Assembly: GCA_035517695.1 (NCBI GenBank)
Contig: DATIYI010000270.1
Coordinates: 1-7,723, forward strand
DNA length: 7,723 bases
Reading direction: 5' to 3'
From: DATFVJ01 sp035517695
GTDB lineage: Bacteria; Actinomycetota; Actinomycetes; Streptosporangiales; Streptosporangiaceae
Below are positions 1 to 5,719 of the stretch, one piece after another. The position numbers and the translations under genes were made by a program. Each line of letters begins with the position of its first letter. The stretch's first letter is position 1. The notes below the pieces were generated by a model. The model made no database searches and was not told where the DNA came from. It saw nothing but the letters and a program-made list of their open reading frames with translations.

Positions 1-149
1 TCGCCCGCGGGCACCTTGGCCTCGCCCGCGGGCGCCTGGTCCTGGCCCGCGGGCGCCTGGTCCTGGCCCGGGGGCACCTTGGCCTCGCCCGCGGGCGCCT
101 GGTCCTGGCCCGCGGGCACCTTGGCCTCGTCGCCGTTAATATCGGACAC
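1..149 (-). CDS. Partial CDS, N-terminus of a heptapeptide-repeat protein of unknown function
   Basis: The minus strand has a GTG codon at 149-147 with a strong Shine-Dalgarno (GGAGG at 160-156, 6-nt spacer). From it an uninterrupted frame runs off the left edge. The product begins VSDINGD (first residue Met in vivo) and then enters six back-to-back heptads of the form E-A-K-V-P-A-G or Q-D-Q-A-P-A-G, with one PPG variant. The two heptad types alternate irregularly. The composition (Pro, Ala, Gly, Gln, Glu, Lys) suggests an extended, disordered, charged N-terminal tail before a domain lying outside the window. There is no signal peptide or membrane segment in the visible part. I do not recognise the family. 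The start is inferred from the ribosome binding site and the clean onset of the heptads. The opposite strand is also open here, but with Trp-rich repeats and no comparable ribosome binding site. Confidence 0.72.
   Translation of the reverse strand, partial: MSDINGDEAKVPAGQDQAPAGEAKVPPGQDQAPAGQDQAPAGEAKVPAG
3..128 (-). repeat. 21-bp coding tandem repeat, six units
   Basis: Six contiguous 21-bp units, in phase with the minus-strand reading frame, encode the heptads of the partial gene. Every unit ends in a Pro-Ala-Gly or Pro-Pro-Gly codon triplet. Two unit classes exist (EAKV-type and QDQA-type). Because the length is a multiple of three, copy-number change would alter only the length of the tail. 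The array probably continues past the left edge. Confidence 0.9.
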
Positions 150-561
150 GGGCCCCCTCCCGCCCTCACGTCCTCAGTCTGCGGGTAGCCGTCCTGCGGG
201 GTAGTCGTCTACGGCGACCTCGCCATCGGTGGCCCTCCGGGCAGCGCCACATTGTGACGTTATCTTGAACGACCTGGAGCAGTAGCCACCCGGTACGGGT
301 GACCAAAGCAGCCGCCGACTGCCGCAGCGGCGCTATGTCAGCCGCCGCAGACCGTGATCGCCCAGCACCCCGGTCACCGCCCTTGCGAGCACCGTCCCGG
401 CGGATCATACCGGCCGCTTGATCCCCGGGCGTCCAGATCACCCGCGGCCGGTGACACACGATGGCCCATGTGCCAGATACGACAAGTGATGGGCCATCGT
501 GTGCCGGCCACAGGCGCCCGCGCCGGGCAACCATATTGGCAATCGGGTCTAGGGGCGTCTT
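150..561. other. Gene-free stretch between two minus-strand genes
   Basis: I see no credible gene in these 412 bases. Open frames exist on both strands, but they have Arg/Pro-rich shadow composition, no ribosome binding site and no family resemblance. The stretch must hold the promoter of the partial gene at 1-149; I could not pick out a convincing -35/-10 pair. An AT-richer patch near 250-275 is the most likely place. The prominent object is the hairpin at 446-509. Confidence 0.6.
446..509. terminator. Long hairpin, possible terminator of the PLDc_N gene
   Basis: The arms 455-469 and 489-503 are perfect 15-bp reverse complements (core ATGGGCCAT) around a 19-nt loop. Outside them, 446-451 pairs perfectly with 504-509 (GGCCGG/CCGGCC), with a 3-nt bulge (452-454) on the left. 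The total is 21 paired bases. It lies about 55 bases beyond the stop of the 562-792 gene. There is no T-run on either side, so it would be a tail-less terminator of the kind often seen in actinobacteria. It could instead be a binding site or a small mobile palindrome. The structure is certain; the role is inferred. Confidence 0.6.
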
Positions 562-792
562 CTAGCCGGCCCGCCGTTCCTGCATGCTGCCGCCCCGGGC
601 TATCAGGTAGATGAACACGCCGAGGTATGGCAGCACGATTACGAAGATCAACCAGCCGGCCTTGGCCCATCCGCTTAGGTCGCGGCTGCGGAAGATATCC
701 AAAAAGATCCAGAACAGCAGGAAGAGCCACAGGGCCCACAGGAAGAACCACATCATTGTCAGGAACAGGTTGAGCATTGGATACGACGACAT
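562..792 (-). CDS. Small PLDc_N-domain membrane protein
   Basis: A 76-residue protein with ATG at 792 and a good Shine-Dalgarno (GGAGGG about 8 nt upstream). Two hydrophobic helices are visible: residues about 8-34, very rich in Phe/Trp/Leu, and about 46-66. Between them lies a short basic loop (FRSRDLSGWAKAGW). This loop, followed by a helix with the pattern LPYLGVFIYLIARG, matches the PLDc_N (phospholipase D-nuclease N-terminal) family. That domain is a membrane anchor, not a catalytic module, and its function is unknown. Many actinobacterial relatives carry a C-terminal SHOCT segment after the second helix. Here the protein ends six residues past the ARGGS motif, so the SHOCT part is absent, and I found no remnant downstream. 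It is divergent from the potassium-channel gene across a 277-bp spacer. Confidence 0.85.
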   Translation of the reverse strand: MSSYPMLNLFLTMMWFFLWALWLFLLFWIFLDIFRSRDLSGWAKAGWLIFVIVLPYLGVFIYLIARGGSMQERRAG

Positions 793-1069
793 CTTCGAGC
801 CCTCCGTGGCCGACGAAGTCCCTATGGGAGGTCCGCACCAGAGTTCTCACCCTGGCCGCGCTGCCACCGATCCGCCTCACCCAGGGAGGATGAGCGCAGC
901 TCGCACGGGCGGGGCACGAGTCCCTTGCGGGGTGCGCCATTGCGCGGCAGCCGTTCAGGAGAATCATGGGCCAGCTGGTTCCCGGACCCGACGCAGGACC
1001 CGGCTCCGTGCGTGGCTTGCCTGCCAGCACGTACCCTTTTGCCCTCACTAGGGCTTGTGGGGGGCGAAC

Positions 1070-1630
1070 ATGACGAACGTGCCGTACCAGGGACTGTCGG
1101 CGGCGAAACGAAGGCGGCTCGTTTTCCGTGCGGTGCTGCGCGGTGTCCTGACCACGACGGTGCTGGTGATTCTCTACTACGTGCTTCCACTTGACCGGCC
1201 ATGGGATAGCGACACCGCGGTGCGCGTGCTGATCGGCCTGCTGATCTTCGCGGGCATCACGGTGTGGCAGGTCAGAACCATCGCTGGCGCACGCTATCCA
1301 GGTCTGCGAGCGTTCGAGGCGCTTGGCCTGATTCTTCCCCTCTACCTGCTGGTGTTCGCCTCGACGTACTTCGTGATGGAACGCGCCTCAGCGGCGAACT
1401 TCACCCAGCCGCTGACCCGCACGGATGCGTTGTACTTCAGCGTGACCGTGTTCTCGACGGTCGGTTTCGGGGACATCACGCCCAAGTCGGAGGCTGCCCG
1501 AGTGGTGCTCATCATCCAGATGCTCGGCGACCTCGCCCTTCTGGGCGCCGGCGCGCGGGTCCTGTTGGGAGCCGTGCGACGCGGCCAGCAGCGAAGCTCG
1601 GATACGGGCGACGGCCCGACCGCTACGTAA
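1070..1630 (+). CDS. Potassium channel family protein (ion channel 2 type)
   Basis: This 186-residue integral membrane protein carries the potassium selectivity filter TVGFGD at residues 130-135, preceded by the pore-helix pattern DALYFSVTVFS. Hydrophobic segments lie at about 23-40, 51-69, 82-103 and 144-168. The last two flank the pore loop, as in the Ion_trans_2 family, so two extra helices precede the pore module. The N-terminus is basic (KRRR) and presumably cytoplasmic. The 20-residue polar C-tail has no RCK/TrkA-N ligand-binding domain, so any gating partner is not evident. Four such subunits would form one pore. I chose ATG 1070 because a GGGGGG stretch lies 4-10 nt upstream. A TTG at 1055 in the same frame would add five residues but has no ribosome binding site. 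The YihY-family gene follows on the same strand 243 bp later. Confidence 0.9.
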   Translation: MTNVPYQGLSAAKRRRLVFRAVLRGVLTTTVLVILYYVLPLDRPWDSDTAVRVLIGLLIFAGITVWQVRTIAGARYPGLRAFEALGLILPLYLLVFASTYFVMERASAANFTQPLTRTDALYFSVTVFSTVGFGDITPKSEAARVVLIIQMLGDLALLGAGARVLLGAVRRGQQRSSDTGDGPTAT

Positions 1631-1873
1631 CGGCGTGGCCGTCGGCCAGCGGGGCGCGGCGCCGAGGCGTCGGGTGAGGTCGGGGTCGCACGATCGCCCG
1701 CCGTAGGTGAGGACGCGGGCATGCCATCCGGGCGAGCATGCGTTTGAGGGCGGAGCTTGCGGGCGCACAGCCCGCCACCGGCCATTGAGCGGACGCCAGT
1801 GATCGGCAAGCGGATGCCGCCAGCAATCACCCCGAGTCGGTGCGGCTGCCCTTTGTGATGGGCAGGAGCGACG

Positions 1874-2869
1874 ATGCGCCAGATTGGCTGGGTCGAGCGG
1901 CAGGTTCGCCGCGCCGACAGTTTCCAGCAGCGGCATACGGTGATCGCGTTTCCCTGGGCCGTCATGCAGAAATTCGGCAACGACCAGGCGGGGAGCAAGG
2001 CCGCGCTGATGGCCTACTACGGCCTGTTCGCGCTGTTCCCGTTGCTGTTGCTGCTGGCGACCGTCCTCGGTTTCGCGCTATCAGGCAACGCGGCGCTGCG
2101 CGAGCAAATGATCGATTCGGCGCTGGGGAACTTTCCGGTGATCGGGGATCAGTTGCGCTCCGAGGTCCATCCGCTTGAGGGGAACACGGTAGCGCTGGTC
2201 ATCGGCGTCGTCGGCACCCTGTACGGCACCTTCGGTATCGGCTTCGCGTCGCAGAACGCGATGAACACCGTCTGGAACATCCCGTTCGTCCACTGGCCCA
2301 CCTGGTGGAAACGGTACCTGCGCACCTTCGGCGTCATCGGCCTGCTCGCGCTGGGGGTGGTCTCTTCCACCGCGCTGGCCGCGATCGCCACCACGGTCGC
2401 CCACGGCACCGGCGCCGCTGTTCTCGCCGCCGCCGCCTCTGCCCTGGTCAACCTCGGGCTCTTCCTGCTCGCCTTCATGGTGCTCACCGCCGAGCCGCTA
2501 CGAATCCGCGACGTAGCGCTCGGAGCGGTTCTCGCCACGGTATTCTGGGAAACCCTGCAGCTTATCGGGACCTGGTACGTGACCCGCGGGCTGCAGAAAG
2601 CCAGCCCGACCTACGGCGTCTTCGCTGTCGTCATCACCTTGCTGTCGTGGCTCTACCTCGGCTCGCAGCTCACGTTGTGGGCGGCAGAGATCAACGTCGT
2701 CCTGCGCTATCGCCTCTGGCCCCGTTCGGTGACCCAGCCACCGCTGACCAAGGCCGACCGGCTCGTGTACATACGGCTGGCACAGATGGAAGTCCGCCGC
2801 CCGGAGGTGCAAGTCACCACGTCCTTTACCGACGAAGCCGACGTAGACCCGCTGGAAGACGCACCCTGA
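1874..2869 (+). CDS. YihY/virulence factor BrkB family membrane protein
   Basis: A 331-residue protein with about six membrane segments, near residues 47-69, 104-124, 150-173, 183-206, 213-235 and 248-275. Family hallmarks are the first segment with the pattern AYYGLFALFPLLLLL, the central GTLYGTFG and AMNTVWNIP region, and the late motif YLGSQLTLWAAEIN. These identify the YihY/UPF0761 (BrkB) family. These proteins were once misnamed ribonuclease BN; their transport or envelope role remains unsettled. The acidic, soluble C-tail (about 290-331) is variable in the family. ATG 1874 is preceded by a short AGGAG site (GGCAGGAGCGACG). No terminator separates its stop from the convergent anti-sigma gene, which ends only 2 bp away. 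Confidence 0.88.
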   Translation: MRQIGWVERQVRRADSFQQRHTVIAFPWAVMQKFGNDQAGSKAALMAYYGLFALFPLLLLLATVLGFALSGNAALREQMIDSALGNFPVIGDQLRSEVHPLEGNTVALVIGVVGTLYGTFGIGFASQNAMNTVWNIPFVHWPTWWKRYLRTFGVIGLLALGVVSSTALAAIATTVAHGTGAAVLAAAASALVNLGLFLLAFMVLTAEPLRIRDVALGAVLATVFWETLQLIGTWYVTRGLQKASPTYGVFAVVITLLSWLYLGSQLTLWAAEINVVLRYRLWPRSVTQPPLTKADRLVYIRLAQMEVRRPEVQVTTSFTDEADVDPLEDAP

Positions 2870-2871
2870 GG

Positions 2872-3597
2872 TCAAGCCCGGAGGTGCCCCTCCAGCGCCA
2901 CTGGAGCGCGAGCGGTTTGGGCGGGCTGGCCGGTCGCGTTTTCTTGGGTGATCTTCATGATCTTGAACTTCCGCGGGTCGGCCCAGCTCCACATGCTCAC
3001 CAGGGCCGAACCATCTGGCTTCACTTCGAAGGTGCCTGCGCTGATCCGGTCCAGATGTTGGGGAGGGTCATCGAGGCCAGTGGCGTACCAGCATTCGTAG
3101 AAGCCGTGCTCATCGAGGGTTTTCAGGCCGCGGACCGACAGCTGAATGGACCACCCGTTTGTGGTCTCGTGCGCGGTCACCTGCCCCGTAGCCGATCCGC
3201 CGAGTCCGCCGTCGGACTGCGGGACGGCGGCCAGCGCGAAGCGGACGGATACGCCCGGTTGCGGCCTGAAGACCGCGACCGCGATGACAGCGAGCAAGAT
3301 GACGCAGGCCGCCGCAGCGGACGTCAGCCAGGTGGTCCGGCGCCGCCGCTGACGAGCGGCGGCCGCTCGTCGCACGGCATCCAAGGTTCGGGTCTGCAGG
3401 GACGCCGGCAGCTCAGCTTCTGGCGCAGCGGTGTCGAGAAGCCGGCGAACCGGCTCCAGCCGTTCAAGCTCATCTGCGCAGCCGGCGCATTCGCGCAGAT
3501 GACCCGGGTACTCTGCCGACTGACGCGGGCCGAGCGAGCCGAGCACCCAACCGGCTACTTCCGCATGCACTCTCACGTCGGCCGAATCCTCAGACAT
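2872..3597 (-). CDS. Anti-sigma factor, ZAS domain plus RskA-like domain
   Basis: A 241-residue single-pass membrane protein. Residues 1-45 form a zinc-binding anti-sigma (ZAS) domain with H11 and the H33-x3-C37-x2-C40 motif (HLRECAGC), followed by an amphipathic stretch that would wrap the sigma factor. A basic stop-transfer run (RQRRRR, 82-87) precedes one membrane helix at about 90-110. The outer part (about 115-241) matches the RskA C-terminal domain, with the characteristic GLKTL, GFYECWY, SAGTFEV and ITQEN segments. RskA-type factors bind a SigK-like ECF sigma factor at the membrane and release it after proteolysis. The ATG lies inside the last codons of the sigma gene, sharing the 8 bases ATGTCTGA. 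This implies translational coupling and near-equal synthesis. The paralogue at 4677-4961 has the same zinc-ligand spacing. Confidence 0.92.
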   Translation of the reverse strand: MSEDSADVRVHAEVAGWVLGSLGPRQSAEYPGHLRECAGCADELERLEPVRRLLDTAAPEAELPASLQTRTLDAVRRAAAARQRRRRTTWLTSAAAACVILLAVIAVAVFRPQPGVSVRFALAAVPQSDGGLGGSATGQVTAHETTNGWSIQLSVRGLKTLDEHGFYECWYATGLDDPPQHLDRISAGTFEVKPDGSALVSMWSWADPRKFKIMKITQENATGQPAQTARAPVALEGHLRA

Positions 3598-4177
3598 CGA
3601 AGCCTCGTTCTGCCAGCGCCAAGCGTAACGCCCGCAAGCCGTGGAACATGCGGGTTTTCACTGTGCCAAGCGGGATAGCAAGCCGTTCGGCGATCTCCGT
3701 TTGGGTGAGCCCGTCGTCATGCGCAAGCATGATCACCTCTCGATGTGCCGGGCTGAGCGACGCCAGCGCCGCGCGGATCGACAGCCTCTGCGTGACCCGC
3801 TCTTCGATGTCGTCGTGGTCCGCCGGTTCGGTGCCCTCGGGCAGCACTGCCAGCGGCCGGCTCGCCGACCGCCTCCGCACATCGACCGCGACGCTGCGCG
3901 CGATCACGAACAGGTACGTACCCACGCTTGCGCGGGTGGAATCGAAGCGGCCCGCCGTCCGCCACAACCGTACGAAGCACTCCTGCACCACCTCCTCAGC
4001 CAGCTGCGCGTCACCGAGCGCTTGCAGCCCGAATCCGTACAGCCGACCCGCGTACCGACGGTAAAGCTCGGCTAGCGGCGCGCCCACATCGCCCGCCGCC
4101 ACTAACGCGACGAGGCCGGCCTCTTCGATCGCCCGCCGCTCCTGCTCGTCAGTTCTGGCCACCTCACAGAGCTGCAT
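3590..4177 (-). CDS. ECF-type RNA polymerase sigma factor (sigma-70 family)
   Basis: From ATG 4177 the product is 195 residues, a usual ECF length. Sigma region 2 spans about 34-103, with LAELYRRYAGRLYGFG, AEEVVQECFVRLWRTAGRFD and YLFVIARSVAVDVRRR. The region 2-4 linker is acidic. Region 4 spans about 134-186 (LASLSPAHREVIMLAHDDGL), with a helix-turn-helix TQTEIAERLAIPLGTVKTR for the -35 element. No extra C-terminal domain is present. The frame stays open upstream to an ATG at 4324, but those 49 residues are Trp/Cys/Gly/Arg-rich, unlike sigma factors, and have no ribosome binding site. The 4177 start has only a weak GTGAG site, so the start is uncertain. A GTG at 4162 is another option. The RskA-like anti-sigma overlaps it downstream and is the presumed partner. 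The protein is SigK-like by partner, but assignment to a numbered ECF group needs a search. Confidence 0.9.
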   Translation of the reverse strand: MQLCEVARTDEQERRAIEEAGLVALVAAGDVGAPLAELYRRYAGRLYGFGLQALGDAQLAEEVVQECFVRLWRTAGRFDSTRASVGTYLFVIARSVAVDVRRRSASRPLAVLPEGTEPADHDDIEERVTQRLSIRAALASLSPAHREVIMLAHDDGLTQTEIAERLAIPLGTVKTRMFHGLRALRLALAERGFDV

Positions 4178-4324
4178 TAGCTCACGTGGGGTGCAGCCTC
4201 GGCACCCAGTCCAGAGATCGCGAAGCCGTCCCGCCGCGGGCCACCAATTATGCCCACGTCCGTGTGCCGGCCAACACCCGTCATGAGTGACCCCCAGTGC
4301 AGTCACGCTGCGGCGAAAGGACAT

Positions 4325-4676
4325 GGCGACTAATAGGGCGACAGTATAAGCAATGCAGCTTATCGACCACCACGTACGGCAAACGTTCCGTCACAGGATC
4401 GTTGTCTCGTATCCGGGCACCGGCGGTCAGATCGACACGATATGGTACACAACGGGCTCAGAGGACTGGGTGGCTCTCGGTTACTCCCGCACCAGTACTC
4501 CCCCACCAGCGGCCGGACCTGGCGGGTTGAGCAGCTGCCTTCTTGTTCGGGGGTCCTGGCGGTTTCCCAGGTACGGGCCCGGCGGTTTCCAAAAGCCGCG
4601 GTTGAATGCCTGACTAGGTCGCAGCGGCAATCAGGACAGCGGGCCGACGATTCTGATTCTGCACGTTCCACCGCCG
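4325..4676. other. Spacer between the two sigma/anti-sigma modules, no recognised gene
   Basis: Apart from the candidate promoter, these 352 bases hold no recognised gene. A plus-strand frame of 86 codons starts at ATG 4353 and ends at 4613. It has ordinary composition in its first half but no ribosome binding site and no family I know, so I leave it uncalled. On the minus strand, reading past the TAG that ends the truncated anti-sigma (4679-4677) in the same frame gives a short basic, then hydrophobic stretch (RRPAVLIAAAT) before another TAG. This looks like an eroded start of the missing membrane helix. Nothing resembling the RskA outer domain remains. Two copies of GGCGGTTTCC occur, near 4558 and 4581. 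Confidence 0.5.
4343..4389 (-). promoter_or_regulatory. Candidate promoter region of the intact sigma operon
   Basis: On the minus strand, GGAAC (4389-4385) and GTC (4367-4365) are 17 nt apart. This resembles the -35/-10 pattern of ECF-dependent promoters and would fit autoregulation. Downstream, TATACT (4348-4343) is a good vegetative-type -10, though the hexamer 17 nt before it is poor. A perfect palindrome, ATAAGC (4346-4351), 6 nt, GCTTAT (4358-4363), overlaps both and could be an operator. Transcripts from here would have a leader of 150 nt or more to ATG 4177. This assignment is inference only. Confidence 0.4.
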
Positions 4677-4961
4677 CTAGACGGCCTTCTTGGCTCGCTC
4701 AACGCTGGCGAGCGTGCGGGCCCGCAGGTCTGCGGGCGGCTCCCCTTGTGCCGCGGGCTCCGCGACGGCCGCGTGCTCCGCGACGGCCGCGGCTTCCTCG
4801 AGCATCCGGGTCACCGGCTGAAGTTCTGCAACCGCCGCGCGGCAATCGTCGCAGGACTCCAGATGCGCCTTGAAACGCTCGGCCTCGTCAGGATCCAGCG
4901 CACCAAGCACCCAACCGGCGGCATCCGGATGCCCCACGTGTAGCACGTCACGATCGGGCAT
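4677..4961 (-). CDS. Truncated anti-sigma factor, ZAS domain only
   Basis: A 94-residue product from ATG 4961, which has a GGGGA site 6 nt upstream. Zinc ligands H11, H33, C37 and C40 (AHLESCDDC) sit at the same residue numbers as in the intact anti-sigma at 2872-3597. The flanking GWVLGALDPDEAERF and LQPVTRMLEE match its GWVLGSLGPRQSAEY and LEPVRRLLDT. It then runs through an Ala/Glu/Pro linker to ADLRARTLASVERAKKAV and a TAG stop, exactly where the paralogue begins its basic run and membrane helix. Membrane anchor and RskA domain are therefore missing, and the product would be soluble. It follows the decayed sigma gene in the same order and strand as the intact pair. Either it is a decaying remnant, or a retained cytoplasmic sigma-binding, zinc/redox-sensing protein. 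The frame is open upstream to ATG 5273, so a fused 198-residue product is possible but unlikely. Confidence 0.65.
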   Translation of the reverse strand: MPDRDVLHVGHPDAAGWVLGALDPDEAERFKAHLESCDDCRAAVAELQPVTRMLEEAAAVAEHAAVAEPAAQGEPPADLRARTLASVERAKKAV

Positions 4962-5028
4962 CGAATCCCCGTTCGACCAGTTCGGCTCGCAGTGCCAGCC
5001 GCCGGTGAACAATCCGGTCCATCCCGGT

Positions 5029-5113
5029 CGCGAGCGGTCGCACCAGCCCGTCGCGAGCCGTCGCACCAGCCCCGTCGCGAGCCGTCGCACCGGCCCCGTC
5101 GCGAGCGGTCGCC
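5029..5113. repeat. 23/24-bp tandem repeat, about 3.6 copies
   Basis: Units are 5029-5051 (23 bp), 5052-5075 and 5076-5099 (24 bp each), and a partial at 5100-5113. Each starts CGCGAGC(G/C)GTCGC and differs by one or two bases. On the minus strand the 24-bp units translate as an eight-residue repeat (LATGxVRR). The 23-bp unit shifts the frame of the ancestral sequence beyond it. The array sits where region 4 of the sigma pseudogene should encode its DNA-recognition helix. Confidence 0.85.
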
Positions 5114-5533
5114 TGATGGGGTCGGCAATCGGCGACTGGGACAGGCCTGCTTCGTGCAACGACCTCAGCGCACCCCCATGCGATGGGCTCAACGAGTCCA
5201 GCGCCTTACGCACCATCAGGTTCTCCAGAATCGGCTTCACGCTGCCCAGCTGGGGGCGGCAGTCGGGCATCATCCACTGGCACTACTGATGTGGGCGCTT
5301 GCGGATATCCGCCGCGACACTGCGGGCGATCGCAAATAGGTACACAGCCACGCTACCGCGATCCGCATCACAACGCCCCGCCGTCCGGCACAACGGGCCA
5401 GGCGCCCCCGCCATCTCTTCTGGCGAGGCCGGCGTTACGTCGGCATGCACGCACCCCGTAGCGCCCGCCCGCCCGGGAAGAGAATCCTCGGCGTCTTGAA
5501 CCGATCGCCGAATAGCGATCGTAATTCACTCAA
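5029..5533 (-). pseudogene. Decayed ECF sigma factor, paralogue of the intact one
   Basis: Minus-strand translation shows a recognisable but broken ECF sigma factor. Region 2 remains as ASPEEM, LCRTAGRCDADRGSVAVYLFAIARSVAADIRKR, mirroring EEVV, LWRTAGRFDSTRASVGTYLFVIARSVAVDVRRR of the intact gene (quoted in parts). A TAG at 5285-5283 interrupts the linker. Region 4 resumes in the same frame as VRKALDSLSPSH, then LRSLHEAGLSQSPIAD, after which the recognition helix is replaced by 24-bp repeats encoding LATG(P/L)VRR. The conserved VVQECFVRLW core has become MAGAPGPLC, about one codon shorter. No convincing start codon is left; a TTG at 5533 is the best position, but a frame change would be needed near 5500. 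The downstream neighbour is the truncated anti-sigma, in the same order as the intact operon, which points to tandem duplication followed by decay. Boundaries are approximate. Confidence 0.75.
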
Positions 5534-5633
5534 CGTATTGACAACCCCACGCCCGGCCAACCCCCGCGGAGCTCCGAATCGGTCGGGTGTGCAAGGGGAG
5601 CCGGTTATAAGCGATGAACCGTGACCGTCCCAG

Positions 5634-5691
5634 AATGGCCGCTGGATCGGCCCTGCGCCCGGATTGGCCGCTGGATCGCTCCTGCGCCCGG
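5634..5691. repeat. 29-bp tandem duplication upstream of the ATP-binding regulator
   Basis: Two adjacent 29-bp copies, 5634-5662 and 5663-5691, differ at three positions. They share the cores TGGCCGCTGGATCG and CCTGCGCCCGG. The second copy ends about 17 bases before the ribosome binding site of the gene at 5720, so the array is likely in its leader or promoter. A TATAAG hexamer at 5606-5611 just before the array is a possible -10 on the plus strand, but no matching -35 is evident. Confidence 0.8.
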
Positions 5692-5719
5692 GCGCTGCGG
5701 CGGGCGTGAGGAGCCGTGA

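Noticed and set aside
16..204. Plus-strand frame over the left repeat with Trp-Ser-Trp-Pro repeats
   Set aside because: It has no ribosome binding site and a Trp-rich composition. The minus-strand frame has a strong ribosome binding site and hydrophilic heptads that start right after the initiation codon.
374..1048. A 224-codon minus-strand frame covering the PLDc_N gene and both its flanks
   Set aside because: It covers the well-supported 76-residue PLDc_N gene in a different frame, has no ribosome binding site, and its composition is Arg/Pro/Ala-rich without helices or motifs.
1636..1648. Short inverted repeat after the potassium-channel stop as a terminator
   Set aside because: Only five pairs can form around a 3-nt loop and no T-run follows. 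Such palindromes are expected by chance at this G+C.
2305..3678. A 457-codon open frame on the plus strand
   Set aside because: It overlaps the YihY gene in another frame and the anti-sigma gene on the other strand. Its product is Arg/Pro/Gly-rich with no domain. It is a shadow produced by high G+C.
4353..4613. 86-codon plus-strand frame in the spacer between sigma modules
   Set aside because: No ribosome binding site and no recognisable domain; its start sits inside the candidate sigma promoter. Too weak to call, though the first half has ordinary composition.
4677..5273. A fused sigma region 4 plus anti-sigma protein of 198 residues
   Set aside because: The frame is open, but the sigma part has lost its recognition helix and half its gene, while ATG 4961 has its own ribosome binding site at the exact start of the anti-sigma homology.
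5538..5543. TTGACA as a -35 element for the gene at 5720
   Set aside because: No -10-like hexamer lies 16-19 bp downstream, where the sequence is all C/G-rich.
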